Shown: positions 1 to 13,131, numbered from the stretch's first letter. The stretch: DNA of 64,000 bases from Pholis gunnellus (GCA_910591455.2 OU342804.1:6938633-7002632), one strand, 5' to 3'. The notes: a model not told the origin generated them from the letters alone. Numbers and translations: made by a program.

Positions 1-1210
1 TCAGTTTTTAGGGAAAGACTTTGTGTGAAAGCTGTCATTTGACTTCATGTCAGGCACAAAGAGCAGGAAGATAAGTCCTAACAATCAAAGCATGTAAGTT
101 TCAGGCCTCACCACGTAATCAACCGAAATTAAAAATGCTTTATAGTTCTAAATATGAACTTCACTTTGTATGAATGCGGCAATCTAATGTAGAGAACACA
201 GGGTCTGTAACACAATGTAGCTAAAAGATGGCCTTTTTTTCCTTGATGAAACACTCAAACAATCAATTAGTTTCTCTCGTTTCTGCTCAGCTGGAACAAA
301 TAATAATATAAAATAGTTAAGAGGTTTTGCCGGCTTCTCAAAGGTGAGGATTTGCTGCTTTCCTGTGTCATTTCATTGTCAATTAAAAAGCTTTAAATTC
401 TTTTAACAATTCGACAAAGTCAAAGACAAGTGTGAGGAAATAATGGTACGCTCCGTTAACTTGTAAAGGACATTTGGTCTGAATGCTCAAACAAGCGATT
501 TACCAAAAATAGAAATAAACTTTAGTTGCATTCTTTCTTTGTTTAATTGCCAAACAAGTTATTTATTATTGACTGAAGGTTTACTGTGGTAGTCGGTATT
601 ACGCAGTGTTCGGGCAAACATAGATTATATGACTTGCCCACCACCCCCAACGCTATTTTTCTTTTTTAAATATAGAAATAAAAGTTTATTTTCGCATACA
701 AGCACCTTCGGTCAAATAAATCTAAAAAACTAAAAGAATACTCAGCCTGTTGTCAATACTTCGTCAGATGATGGACGCTACATCCATAAACTGAACGTAT
801 CTGTCCAGCAGAGTTTCACTCATGTGACGAGAGTAAGGACAGATTACAGACTAGACGATGGCGAAGGATTCTGTATCAAAGCGCAAAACAATTTTAGCAA
901 CGTTTCGGTAAACTCTGTCTGATGAACGTGGCAACATCTGGAGGCAACAACCTCGAACCTAAACACAAGTGACCCACAAGAGTGAAGCTGCCAAAAACAG
1001 TCGAGCAAAAAGCTCGACCGGAGAGGTCGGACGCACAGCCGTCAAACGTCAGAGATTAGAGTAAGAGCTTCACATGACGAACATCTTTTCTTTTTAAATG
1101 TCTGGTGTAATGGGCGACACCGGTGTTGGCCCAAGTTTAACCGGTGGTAAACCAATAACAGCCCCGTAGCAGAGGATGAACACCTGTACTAAGCGTCTGC
1201 AGTGACTCAC

Positions 1211-4200
1211 CTCTCTGCACAGCGGCGTCCTTCCTGTGCACTTGGGCTGCTGGTAGCTCTTGGGCAGCGCTCTGTAGCTGGAGCCCAGCCTCTTGCAGGA
1301 GGCGTAGTCGATCTCCATCGCGATGCCCTCGGTGGCGCGCTCCTTGGGTAAACTCTCCGCGTGGCTCGACTCCCCGTGAATCGACTCTCGGTAGCCCAGG
1401 AAGTTCTTAAACCACGTGAAAAGCTCCGGGAATTTTCTGTCAATCAAATAAAGAAATGCTATGAGACTGCAGCTCTGGTGACTGTAGATATGTGACCCAC
1501 TGTGCATCTGTAAACTCACCCAAGAAATGGGATGACTAGTTGGACCAGCTCGGCACGAGAGATCACTTCCTGGTTGAAAATGTGAAGACACCGCAGGAAG
1601 TTGTCGTACGCTTCAGAGCTCCGCAGAGCCTTCTTCACCTGGAAAGAGTTTTCAGTGACGATAATAAAATAAATCAAACCTTTCCCTCGAGGCGATTCCA
1701 TTAATATGTGTATTTCATCATCTTGTTTTTGCAGGACAATAAACAGTAAACAAACAATACTGACCTTCTCAAAGAACATGGTTTCAGTGCTGGTGCTGTG
1801 TTTGCCGACTTCAGTCATGCCGTGATCCTTCCCCAAAAGTTTGGGCTTTTTCTGCAATAGTATGAGGACATGATTGTTGAAAATGGTAAATGTTATGATA
1901 GAGGAGATTATCATCATTCTGAAGTTTGGGTAGATTTAAACAGTTGAGTTGACAGTTTATCTGTTAAACGTAGTTAAAACTAATACAGTCTAATAACACC
2001 TTCCTTCGTGAAGGTTCCTAATGTTCAGTTTTTGTTAAAACTGTTTAAATGTTGATTCAACTTTATGGTCATTTTGGAAGCTGCAGTTTGGTGGAGATGC
2101 TGCTGAACTGTCCTTGTGAGGGGTTTCTAATATTTGAGCCTTCCCTCATTCATTTAAATTGCAGCACACTGACATTTCTGGCGTCTAAAATATAGCAGAA
2201 AGAAACAAAAAGCTGAATATAAAGAAGAGAGTCAGCATGTAGAGTGTACCTTGACAGGCGGGGCTCCCACTCCAGCAGGTCTCCTGATCGGCAGGCCGTT
2301 CTGGCTCAGCCTCTGTTTGCTGTTCAGTAAAGGTCTCTTCACTGTGCCGCCATGATCGTTACGCACCGACTCGGCCCGGTCTGGTGTAGTCTTGCCCAGC
2401 AGCTGAGGAGAGGATTACAGTATTATTATAATTATCATAATCTCACCAACAAAATAACTGGAAACATCAAAGAAAATCTGTGTAAATGCGGTTTATAGGA
2501 GTCAGACGACAAAACCTTCGGCTCTGAAAGTGAAGCCAATACTGAAGAGCCTTTAAGCTGCATTCTCTCTAATGTCCATCAGGGGGCGACTCCTCTGGTT
2601 GTATAGAAGTCTATGAGAAAAAGACTTTGCTTCCACAGCCAAGAACAACCCCAACACCAACCGCATTAGTTTGTTTTAGTGCGTTCACAGAGACTCACCA
2701 TTGTGCTGTTTGCATCTGGCAGGAACTGTCCGAACTCTGACAGCAGGTCCTCCTGGTTCTTGAAGAGTCTTGCCACCTGAGTGTAGACCTCCTGCTCGGT
2801 CAGTGATGGGATGTAGTTGCCCGCAGCCTCTTTAGCATTTCGTTGCTCCTTCTGGAAAATGTATCATAAAAATAGGCCGTGAAATTACTACTTTGTGTAT
2901 CCTATTTTCTTTTCTCTAGCAAAACACACTTAGGCTGTGTACCACCAAGGGAGGCCCCCCGTAACCCGGTTCGAAACGAGAACCGGTTCTAAATGAGTTA
3001 AATCCAGAGTACCAAGTACCAGAGTTAACGGTACTTTAGAAGTTAAGGAGTGAGATGTCCTCGTCTCAAACCTCCTCTCTCTGTCTCTTTGTGCTTTACT
3101 CGGACACACCGACTCAGTATCGATAAAATCCTAACGATACCCACCCCTAGTACCAGCAGCCCTGTATATGCCGCATGTGGTATTTTCTCACCTGGTACGT
3201 GTGGAGGATTTCCAGGAAGGCTTTGTAGATGTCTGGCTGACCCTGGAAGCGGTTCTTGATCTTGTTGACGTAGTTTATAGCGTGGTTGAACTCCACGGGC
3301 TGGTTGTTCTGGAGAGGCGGCCCACCGGACGGCGTGCTGCTCACAGGAGTGTGGGACTGGACCGAGGGGGAGCGCGGCGAGGCGTAGGATGGGATGGATG
3401 GGTTGGGTTGGCTGGTGGGCGTGTGGGCCGGAGACTGAATTGGCTTAAAGGATTGACAGAGAAGAGCACAAGTGTGTCATTACAGTCATCTAGTAAACAT
3501 TCAGTTTGGTGCAAACAATCAAAACACCTGAAACAAATCTATTCCACAGTATTTTTTCAAGTCAATGATACTCGATTCAGCAGATCAATACAGAAGCATG
3601 TCATCTACCTTGCTGGTTTTGTTTGGAGCAGGTTGGGTGGGGGTCGGTGGGGTGGAGGTGGTGGTTGTGTTGGTGTTGGTGGCAGTGTGCGGGCCGGCCT
3701 GTGGCAGACTCTGGTGCTGGTTGTGGCTGGCGGGTTGGCTGGGCGCTCCACTTATAGGGATGTTCTGAACAGAGATGCCATGAGGGGTGATGTAGTGGAT
3801 CTGACCTGGCGTGGTCACGTTGACTTGTTCGTTGGTCTGAACCTCGATCTTATATCCGGGTGGCAAGAAAGTGTTAAACCCCATGATGAGGTCTGGGTGG
3901 CCCTTGAAGAGCTGGGAGACGCGGTTGATGACTCCAGGAGTGTCTATGCTGTAGAGACAGAAGGAGTGACTGCAGTTTAGTATCTGAATCATCTTCAACT
4001 TGGGTCAACAGATGTTTCTGCAAGTCAAAACTTAGAAAGAATTACATACAACTGTCATTGCACACACAAGTAATGAGAAAAACAGAGTGCAGTTTGCAGT
4101 TATCTACAGAGTATGGACAGAATGAACAGTAATATATAGAGAAAATATAGAATGTGGAAAAAACAGTAGGGGGGGGATATGAATATGCTACATACATGCA

Positions 4201-7186
4201 ATAAGAAAAAACATGTGCAGCAATTACAGTAGGCAGTGAAGGGAAATGTTAAAGTAAAATATATATGTTTATATTAGTGCTGGGCAAGTTAATGCGTTAA
4301 CGCATTAATTAATTATTTTATCTCACATTAATGCAGTTTTTTAATTTATTATTAGCCAGCTGACAGTGAGCGGTGAACAGCTGTTTGTGTGAAGTCTCTT
4401 CCTGTTTCCTTCACCGACATTCCCCTGGGTCCTAAGTCCCTCCATGTACAGCTTCTTATCACGCTGTATGTACCAACGTACATTTATAACAAATACCACA
4501 CATATTACGGTGATCAGCGTCGCATATGTGTCTGACCAAAATACCAAAAAAGCAATGATTCATTAAAAAAACTTTTTAAAGTGTTTTTGTTTGGAATATG
4601 TATAATAAGCATATCATTTAGTTATCGCTACTGAGAATTTAACAAACATGAAAAAAACATGACGTAGATAGGTTTGCAGTTTTCAAGAAGTATATTTCAA
4701 ATAGCATCTATTACACACATGAAGATAAAGTTGTGAACACCGACTGAATATCTATTATCAGAATTATTATAACTGTATTATAACTGCTACTGTGTAATGG
4801 GAATACTGCTGTTAAAATGAACCTTATTTGTTTAAAGTGTTTGCAAACCAAATATATAGCAGTACTTTTAAAATGAAAGTGCGCAATACACTACTTTTGA
4901 ATTCTGTGCATAACAATGCGATTAAAAATGTTTATCGTTGCCCAGCACTAATTTATATGTATAGTGCAAGTGTAAGTACGAGAAATGCTAATAGTAGTAA
5001 ATTATGTACAGAATAAACAGCTGAAGGTATGCTATGAATACGGTGTGTACATTATAGATGTACAGTATAAACCCGGGGTATTTAATTAAAATTCAAAGAG
5101 GTCCAGTTAGAGAAAATGTCCTCAAGCAAAGTTTCAGAACATCATAATGTCTAACTCGCTTTAAAACACAACGCCACATGTACTGAGTAGCAGATAAGAT
5201 TGTTTGTTTTCTGTGCCTTCATTTCGGATGTGAGTGTGTATGTTTGCTCCGAACATTTGTGGTTTGTGTAAAATGTAATAATTCTTAATAATTTATCGGT
5301 TGATGGTCTGAGGCCGGAAAGGACGGCTTCTCGGTCTGGACCTGGACCACGGCCGCCTGTTAGTGACCTCTGGTATAGACGGTGGTATGAATATGAATAC
5401 GCTATGGTGCAAATGCTCAGTGGGTTAGGGGAGGAAAGAAATATCATTTAAGGATGTGGAGCAAAGTGGCAATAAAATTAGAACTCACCTCTGTGATTTG
5501 AACTCTTTCATGATATCAAGGAAGTCGTTATAAACTTGTGGCTGATTCCCAAACTGCAGCTTCACTTGATCCAGATAGGACAAGGCATCTTCAACCTACA
5601 AAGTAAAGAAAGAACAATCAATAAATAAAATGAAGGTCTTACTTTGTACTATAATGTGAAATCAACAACTTTTCTGTGTGTAATTGGTTTATTTCATTAG
5701 CATATGTCAACACAAACACACAGGTGGCTGTGTCTTCGTTTAATTTTGGTGGAAATAAGTGTGTGAAGTACCTTCAGTCGCTGAAACTGCTGTCCTTGGG
5801 TTGAAGTCATGGGTGCAGGTGGATGAACGTGACCCTGGACCACCGCAGGGCCCTGGGACAGCACTGCCAGGGGGTGAGCGTGGGGACCAACATGAGGAGA
5901 AGCATTGTTATGTCCGTGTCCATGTCCACTCGTGCTCTGGGGCATCGTGGGCACCTTTTAGGAAGAAATCACTGGAATGTTAGGATCCATGAACCTTAAA
6001 GATCACCGTGTCTTCAGCTACGTATTCACTCGAGTTTAAATATTTAAACTTAAAGTGAGAAATTCGTGCGACGCCTTATCAGCGTTCAGATTCTCCTCCT
6101 GTCATCCCCGACGCCCTGACGTTGAGTCAGACATGAAGGGAAAACATATTGTAGCCGCAGGTTTTTACCCAGAGACCGGACGAATCTACGTATGAATGTA
6201 AGTGTACAAACCTAGACTTTCTGTGGTTCAAACAGCGATGACGCTGCCGCATTTACGCCTATATATGACGTTATTTTGAGTGTCGATGGAGCTGCTACAA
6301 TCATAGCAAAGATGAGCACAAATCGATCCAAACTCCATTCAGAAAACAAGCATTTTAAAAGTTGTTTACTTGTTGTCTTGCGGATGGACCCACCAGAGCA
6401 TGAATTCAGACTTTTAAAAAATCTGCATCATTCTGTAGTTATTTCAGCAGCTTTTAAAAAATCCATTTATTGCAGTTAAATCACAGCAAAAGTTTTTATT
6501 TTGGGTTCATACCGCTGAAGTAGACCAGCCGACGTGTGGCTTGCTAGATACAGTGAACACAGCTTGGTGAAGTTCACCCAGCTCCTCCCGGGTGATGTTA
6601 TGAACCCATTCACGAGGAGATCTGGGACTTTCACAACATGTACAAAGCAGCAACAGGGGTTATGTCAGCCGTGGTTGGTGAAACGTTGTCTACACGGAGG
6701 GAACCCCTTCGCTCCTTCACGACGCGTCTAGCGCGAGCAACGCAAATAAACATAAATTATGCCGAAAATGTGCTTCATGTATGGTGTGAACACAGCGGTA
6801 CGGCTATGAAACCGAGGCCGTATACAACCGATTTACGGTAAACATCCTAACACGACTTGTATCCAATAAAGCAAACTTTCTTTTCTGAAATATAGTGCTT
6901 GGTAAAAGTTGATCTCAGACCCAATGGTACTTAACAGCAACTCTTGCCCTGGAGGCTGTTGTACAAGCCAAATACATCAATGCTGTCATACCTGGTAGCC
7001 CTGGGGGAGAGAATACTGGATGCCGGTGGACGGCTGCATGTTGTCTGCAGCTGCCTCGATCACAGAAGGAGCCGGGGCGAGGGCCCGGTGCTGGAAGCTG
7101 TCAGCAATGCCTTGAACTGAGGGTCGACGTGTTGGCTGTTGTTGGGGCGCAAATATTGGTTCCTGGTCCTCCACGCGCCTCTTCAT
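1211..7186 (-). CDS. sin3a: Paired amphipathic helix protein Sin3a (N-terminal ~605 residues; 3' part outside window)
   Basis: Sin3a is the nuclear scaffold that brings HDAC1/2 to DNA-bound repressors. Coding exons in transcript order: 7186-6992 (ATG at 7186), 5954-5772, 5595-5489, 3948-3609, 3443-3192, 2851-2699, 2402-2250, 1851-1765, 1638-1520, 1436-1211. All have AG/GT borders, and the phases join without a stop, giving about 605 of the ~1270 residues usual for the family. The product starts MKRRVEDQEP, as in vertebrate SIN3A rather than SIN3B. PAH1 lies at about 127-197 (VEDALSYLDQVKLQFG), PAH2 at about 323-407 (PVEFNHAINYVNKIKNRF) and PAH3 at about 487-550 (ALRSSEAYDNFLRCL). The HDAC-interaction domain begins near 555 (ERATEGIAMEIDYASCKRLG) and is cut at CRE|V after 1211. 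The linker between PAH1 and PAH2 is rich in Thr, Pro, Gln and Asn. Teleosts often keep two sin3a copies; which one this is cannot be decided here. Introns hold repeats described separately. Confidence 0.96.
2521..2625 (+). repeat. Copy A of the dispersed 'TATAGAAGTCTATGAG' repeat family (head fragment)
   Basis: A 105-bp fragment in a sin3a intron between exons 2402 and 2699. It contains GTGAAGCCAATACTGAAG, the GCTGCATTCTCTCTAATGTC core, AGGGGGCGACTCCTCTGG and TTGTATAGAAGTCTATGAG, as in the longer copies at 45.0 and 48.2 kb. It ends abruptly after the shared AAAATGAC-like stretch. Confidence 0.8.
4275..4950. mobile_element. hAT-like MITE with terminal inverted repeats and 8-bp target duplication
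   Basis: The ends are TAGTGCTGGGCAA (4275) and its inverse TTGCCCAGCACTA (to 4950). The flanks are near-identical octamers, GTTTATAT (4267-4274) and ATTTATAT (4951-4958), the duplication size typical of hAT transposons. The 676-bp interior is AT-rich and codes for no transposase; it includes TTAATGCGTTAACGCATTAA near the left end. It lies in the sin3a intron between 3948 and 5489 and must have been moved by an enzyme supplied elsewhere. Confidence 0.8.
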
Positions 7187-8686
7187 TGTATACGCATACT
7201 CAAAGGGGCTAAAGGGAGCAGAGACAGATGGACAGTAATGTAAGTAGTATTCTTATTTGCACAGAAAGAATCAGGGACAGTAATGCTTTCTTTGCTAGCA
7301 AGTTACTTCATTTGAATACATGCCAATATTCAACAAACAAACAAAAGATTTTATCAGCACACTCTCTCTGATTTTCTGATTGAAATCTAAACAGAATTTT
7401 GATTAAAATCTGACTAGATAATTAAAATTAGCTCATTTAAAGGGTGGGATGGAGGATTGTATTGTGTTTAAGAGTTTAAACTCCACACACCTGTCTCCTC
7501 AGCTGTGATGCGTTTGTTTAGGATGTATCGACTGCATTGCAAACATAAGTATAATGACACCGTTGCTCTTTTTATCATGGTCAATATACGTTGAAATAAC
7601 AGAAAGAAAAACTGCACTGCAATCAAGTATGGAGTATCACAGATTGTGTCAGAAAGGTGTTAATTTAACTAGAGTTATTCTGGAAGCAGTGAAGGGTGTT
7701 TCAGTATGATGCAATCCAATACAACTTTGTGTCAAAAGTGTCAATGGTACTTAATTGCAGAAATTGTTACCGACTAACTGAAGAGTAAGGCTTTAATCAG
7801 AGGCTCTAAAACACTGTAAACATGTGATCTTAAACACGTTTAAGGTTTAATATGTGTACATGGTTAAACAGTCAGTCTCAGTCTACCTAATAAATGAACT
7901 CCGCACATGACAACTTGGAAAGATATATTGATGATTGAAAGTCCTATTTTACAATTTATAAACAAATGCACAAAATACAAACAAAACAAATGTAATCAGG
8001 GGAAAACAAAGGCAGAAACTTAGTCCATCAAAAGGCTGTGAGGAGACTTAATAGATATGCCATCATTGATCAGCCGGTTAGGGACCATCCTTCAAGTAAC
8101 AGAGATTAGTGTAAAGAGCTCCTTTTGCCTGCTACTACTACGCAAGTATATACTTGTTCTTACTGTTTTCATCTGAGTGTGTGTGAGTATACAGCACATG
8201 TTATGTATCGTTTTCATTAGTTTATTCATCTTGTTAGTTACCGTCTCAAATAAATATTATTATTTTTATCATAATGTAATCATAGTTATTATTCATGTGG
8301 ACGAAATAGATTTAAAAGATAGAGACCGGTATATCCCATGATTAATGTATATAAATACAATTTAAACAAGTCTCTGTGGTTCCAAGCACAAAACATGTGA
8401 GAAAAGTAATTTATTGACGCTCCCTAAACCTAAACGTCATTGCAGTCGTAGAGGGGTGGATTGAGCGGACATTGTGCCTCGCTGCGCTACACCACCAGTA
8501 CCGGAAAACACGGTGGTGCTGAGCGTTACGGTCTTTAAGTCTCCGCCTGTCGCATATCATCCAGCTTCTTTGACCGGAACGCGAAGCAAATACGACACAG
8601 TGAAAAAAAAAAAAAAAGATGGCGAACTGTATCGAGAAAAAAAGGCTAACGTTTAGCTGCCAGCTAACACTTTTACAGGCATGTTG

Positions 8687-8709
8687 TCGCTGTCTCTCTC
8701 CCTCTCCCT

Positions 8710-8797
<88 letters not shown>

Positions 8798-8847
8798 GCT
8801 CTACCTCATCCCCTCCCCCCTTCTCTCTCTCTCGCTCTCTCTCTCTA
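8687..8847. repeat. (CT)n microsatellite in sin3a intron 1
   Basis: A pure CT run of about 80 bp (about 8715-8794), then a short GTAGCTCTACCTC break, C-rich sequence and more CT to 8847. Reading frames across it give only Ser-Leu or Arg-Glu repeats and are not genes. Confidence 0.95.
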
Positions 8848-8859
8848 TCTGCCAAACAC

Positions 8860-9780
8860 CGAGTTTAACGCCATCCGTTCTCGGGTTCTTTCGCTAGTCT
8901 GATGACCGTTGGCTTTTCGTCCTAGCGCGCGACGCTAACTTATGTGGCAAGCAAGCTAACCTCAACTGTGCAAATTAACGGCTAGTTAGCATAAAAGACA
9001 CAGCGAGTGTCAGTTTGTCACTCTAAATGCGACTTAAGTATACAAATATTAATAAAATAAATCCAGATGAGCTGAACGTGTTAGCCACCGTGCCGTTAAA
9101 TATAAGAAACATAGCCGCGCTTCATCGCAGCTGACAGCGCGCGACAACACAGCTTAGTTTATAACGTATGGACTACCGTTAATACATAAAAGTCACGCAG
9201 TCTGTAATTAAGTCTGGCTATCTATGCTAGCTGGCTAACGTTATGTCAAGGAAAAAAGACCGCTAGCTAAGTTAGCTAACACGCTAACACAAGCCTCTCC
9301 GTAACGTTAACGTCGCAATCAACACCAAGTTGTGCGAGAAGTTCGACGATTGGTTGTCAGACAAAACGGCTTCACCACCATTAACGTTTGTCCGACCCGG
9401 ACAGTAAAATTAGATAAAGCAAAGATGAAACTTAACAACAAATAAATTGCATGATGTCAGGTCAGTCTGCTTAGCGTTAGCATGTCAGCTAATTCACGTT
9501 CGCCGCTCTTAGCTTGCTAGCCTCACTAGCTTGACTTAACTTCATCGGCGCTGCAAGCTAATGTAGCCGCTAACTGTAATCCCACGTTATTGAGTGGAAG
9601 ACGGAAATACAGTAAAAAAAAGAATAGTATGTGATCACAGTAAACGCAGCGAGTGCCCGATCGCTTTCTGGTGTATTCGACAAGGTTATGTAGGAGCTAA
9701 CTAGAAATGCTACACGTTAGCACAACAACCAACCCCCATCAGTACAGGGCATCTCTTCGGGGGCTAACGAGCTAGCACTA
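8860..9780. other. GCTAAC/GTTAGC-rich tract in sin3a intron 1
   Basis: This 0.9-kb stretch next to the first exon has many copies of GCTAAC, GTTAGC and GCTAGC in both orientations, mixed with CG dinucleotides. No coding frame and no clear transposon ends. A similar tract lies beside taldo1 exon 1. Confidence 0.55.
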
Positions 9781-9792
9781 GTTTAAACTTAC

Positions 9793-9975
9793 CTCGCAGG
9801 ACTGCCACCAGCAACAATTTGACCAACCAGTGAACCGGGACCCAGACAGCAAATTCACCTGTCCTTGACAAAAAAAAAGTGAAGTTCTGAGAAGTGGCAG
9901 CTGGTGGGAAATGTCAAAAAATGAAATTGGCCGTAGAGGCTAATACGTCGCTAACAACAGTGTATGTATGAAGCG
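9793..9975 (-). other. sin3a: sin3a non-coding first exon (5' UTR)
   Basis: On the minus strand a perfect donor (CGAG|GTAAGT) ends an exon at 9793, 2.6 kb upstream of the start-codon exon. That exon carries a 22-nt 5' UTR (7208-7187) behind the acceptor CCCTTTAG. The upstream limit (about 9975) is only estimated from the CCAAT and GC boxes just beyond. No open frame fits, so it is read as untranslated leader. Confidence 0.7.
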
Positions 9976-9988
9976 GTTCCTTGAACAT

Positions 9989-10051
9989 AGGGGCGTGTCT
10001 AACAATGAAGGCGGGGCTAGACGCCTCCCAGTCTAAGCTGTGATTGGTCAG
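9989..10051 (-). promoter_or_regulatory. sin3a: sin3a core promoter with CCAAT and GC boxes
   Basis: Read on the minus strand, an inverted CCAAT box (GACCAATCAC, 10051-10041) is followed by two GC boxes: CCCCGCC near 10017-10011 and ACGCCCC near 9996-9990. No TATA box is seen. This is the usual layout of a housekeeping CpG promoter and fits the first exon ending at 9793. The link to sin3a is an inference from position and strand. Confidence 0.6.
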
Positions 10052-12248
10052 ATCTCCAGAATGAAAACAAATACAGTGAGGGCAGTGAGCCAGTGTCTTT
10101 GGTTAAAGGCGTCTGGTTTAGTTAGTTTAGTTTATTCAGTTTACACAATTCAAACAATAAAGTAAAAATAAACAAACATAACAGAGATAAATGAATACCA
10201 CAGTGCAGGAAGAGGAAAAAAGCCAACTGGGCTTATTTGAAGCCTCCACCTATATAATATTACAATTTTACAATATTACAGAGAACATCAATTGAATATG
10301 CATACGATATGACTACATAACATATTATAGTTTTATAGTATTATAGTTGTAATGGTCATGCCCAGAGCAGGTTTATCTGCACCACAGCCTCCATGTTGCT
10401 CACCTGGTACATTATAGGTGGATGTTTATTCCATGCTACTGAGAGGTGACTTTATAAAAAATGTATGCTTCATGAACTAAGGGCCTCAAAACTTGTGACA
10501 TTTGAGTTTTTCTTTTTTTACACAGACACTGATCTGCAGAACGGTCTACTATATTTATTATGTTTTCCACATTAACATGTGAAAAAAGACACATTTGTGT
10601 CCAGCAAGGTACACGATCAGGAGGCGCAAGTGCTCATTTATAGACAGAAAGTTAATCAAATTAAGTCACTTTTGTTTTCCAACTCATTTGGAGCTCAAAT
10701 AACACAATTTATTGGGTCAAAATATTACTTTTACCTTTTCATTTTACACAGGGACAGTGTTTTGCAACAGCCTTTAAACATTGTAACATCATTTTAGAAC
10801 AATACTGGTCTCAAACCTTCACTTAAAAAGCAGAGTATAAACCCCATTATAACTAAACGTTGTGTGGGACCATAAATAGACTTGCCTCACTTTTTCTTTC
10901 TTTTTTTTAGCATAATCTCACTTTGCACACATGCAGCAGGAACTTTTCTCTGAATTGCATAAAGCTGCTTCTGTATACTGTACAAGCAGCTCTGCCAATG
11001 CAGTTTACCAACTTAAATCATTTGTTTGCTAAATAGCAACTAGCATTGTGTGTAACAAATTGAACTACTCCCTTACTAGTTTTTCTGAGCTTTCAGTAAA
11101 ATTATAAGCAAAACAGTATTTCAACTTTCCATCTATTGATTTTGTCTGTGAAGGGCAACGTACACAATTCAGACGTTAGAAGTCAAACTACCAGAACATA
11201 TGTCAAAGTTTTTCATCATGTTTTAATTTATACATTTATCTTGACATAATAAACAGTTGTCTTATATTTCTATCAATAACACAAATTGTAATTTTATTTT
11301 GATGGATTGTGTTTGATTTTATTATGGTCTGTAAGTTGTTCGATATGCCTTTTAATATTGTTGGTTGTCTTACTTATGTCAAGCTTTTTGTAACTTGGTT
11401 TTTGAAAAGTGCTCTCTGATTAACATTATAATCATTAGTACTTGTAGCATTATTGTTATATGTCATGTTGTCAATGCCTAAGTAAATATAAAATAATAAA
11501 AAGAGGCTTACATACCCCTTTCCTCGTTTAACACCGTCATTATTTTTGCTTTGTTCTAACCAGCTCCTTCTTTGTGCTGCAACATTTCTTAAAATCTTGA
11601 AATAGATGTCTAACTGACCACCAGCCTTCACAGCTTTGTAGCCGAACAAATCAACAAAACATAAACGTTTGCAAGTGTTTAATGTCACATTAACATTTTA
11701 TTATAGAAAAATAGACTTTTACATTTAATGTGAAGAGGGATACACGTCACACAACCACCGGCACTATGTTACCGTCTCATGCAGGTTTAGGTCTGAGACA
11801 GGTTTAGAGGGTCAAAGTGTCTTTTTGAATAATCAAAAATGTTTTTAAAATACCCCTAAACTTTATCCACAATGTTTGTAATAGGTAAACATTTTGAAAA
11901 CAGCGAGCAGCAGGAAAGCAGTGTATTTGTTATTCCCTGCTCAAAAGTTTGTAACATCCAACAATACGTAGTCTGGTTAGCTGTTAGCTGTTTTCTTTTT
12001 ATTCTCTTCTAATAATGTATGCAGACAAAATACTGCATGTGCAATGAACTCTAATACATCCAGCATTTAAACAGTAAAGGACACAAAATAGGACATTTTA
12101 ACTTATAAATTCTTTAAAAAATATATATATTTTTACATTTATTTGCTTAAACAGTAGACTGCAGACAGGAAGTGATGGGAAAGAGAAGAATGACATAAAA
12201 CAAAGTTCACATACTAGAACCAACGATGTTGCAATTACAAGGTCAGCT
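10052..12248. other. Intergenic spacer, sin3a promoter to ZP gene 3' side: old repeats, no gene
   Basis: From about 10115 to 10262 there is a retroelement-like tail (AAACAATAAAGTAAAAATAA, then CTGGGCTTATTTGAAGCCTC). The rest, to 12248, is AT-rich single-copy-looking sequence in which I see no gene, RNA or clear repeat. Confidence 0.5.
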
Positions 12249-12587
12249 TATTATTGTATCTCATCTCACCAGTAAAGGTCGGATGCTAAAGGATGCGACA
12301 GACAAGGTATAGTCACACATTTACGTCCCGGAGAGTATCAGGACCTCCAGGTCGACACATTTATGTCCCGTAGACCATCAGGACCACCAGGTCGACACAT
12401 TTATGTCCCGTAGACCATCAGGACCACCAGGTCGACACATTTATGTCCCGTAGACCATCAGGACCTCCAGGGCGACACATTTACGTCCTGGAGACCATCA
12501 GGACCTCCAGGACTTAAATGTGTGACTACCTTGTCTGTCGCATCCTTTAGCATCCTACCACTACTGGTGAGAGGAGATACAATAATA
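12249..12587. mobile_element. 339-bp palindromic element with 40-bp minisatellite core
   Basis: Long imperfect inverted arms (about 70 bp) start TATTATTGTATCTC at 12249 and end in its inverse at 12587. The arms share GGATGCTAAAGGATGCGACA and GACAAGGTA-type sequence. Between them lie about five units of a 40-bp tandem repeat (12312-12510) with the key words GACACATTTATGTCCCG and GACCATCAGGACC. No open frame. The form is that of a fold-back or MITE-type element; no convincing target duplication was found. Confidence 0.8.
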
Positions 12588-12605
12588 CAGATCAGTCAAT
12601 GTGAG

Positions 12606-12803
12606 TAGGGCTGGGCGATGATTCAATATGATCATTTATTTGCTTTCAATGGATTCATATCTCGATGAAATCATATATTGAGATTTAGTGATGAAGAGCA
12701 CATTAACTCACAATTTCTCAGAAGAATTCTGTTTATGCAAATACCCCAGTGTAGATAAATCAAACTGTTGTCTTCATCTGATTACTCTGTTTTTGTGTGC
12801 TGG

Positions 12804-12837
<34 letters not shown>

Positions 12838-13030
12838 TTTTCCTCTATAATTTCACTTTTGCAATGAACTTCTTCATTTAATGACAAAATACTCCGTACT
12901 TCAGTATTTAATTCAGGGAGTAAACAAAAATAGGTTATACCATGATGTTATTTCACATAGACTATTTATACAATTTCTAGAAAACATGCATTATCAGGAT
13001 TTATATCGTTATTGAGATACGAAATTATTA
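12606..13030. repeat. Degenerate AGGGCTGGGCGAT-type element with (AT)n
   Basis: It begins with AGGGCTGGGCGAT, a common hAT-like end, followed by ATATCTCGATGAAATCATATAT words. An (AT)n run lies at 12806-12834, and ATCGTTATTGAGATACG occurs near 13005. The matching right end is not clear, so it is probably a worn fragment. Confidence 0.45.
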
Positions 13031-13131
13031 GGATTCTGGGCATTTAGCTCAGCAGTAAATGTGAACAGTGCAGCAGTTATTTTATGATTTTTTGGGGAGT
13101 TTTTTTGACAGTACTGTAGTGTGCTCTCTGC

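Noticed and set aside
1..1210. Next sin3a exon expected downstream of CRE
   Set aside because: I looked for the conserved VLNDTWVSFPSW continuation on the minus strand and did not find it; the intron extends beyond the left edge.
3168..3980. 270-residue plus-strand open frame
   Set aside because: It lies antisense over two sin3a exons (3192-3443 and 3609-3948) and the intron between them; the minus strand clearly encodes the PAH1-PAH2 region.
8673..8902. Arg-Glu and Ser-Leu repeat frames
   Set aside because: Pure product of the (CT)n microsatellite. The same reason applies to Cys-Val and Thr-His frames at 22.6, 23.4, 44.2, 50.3 and 54.2 kb.
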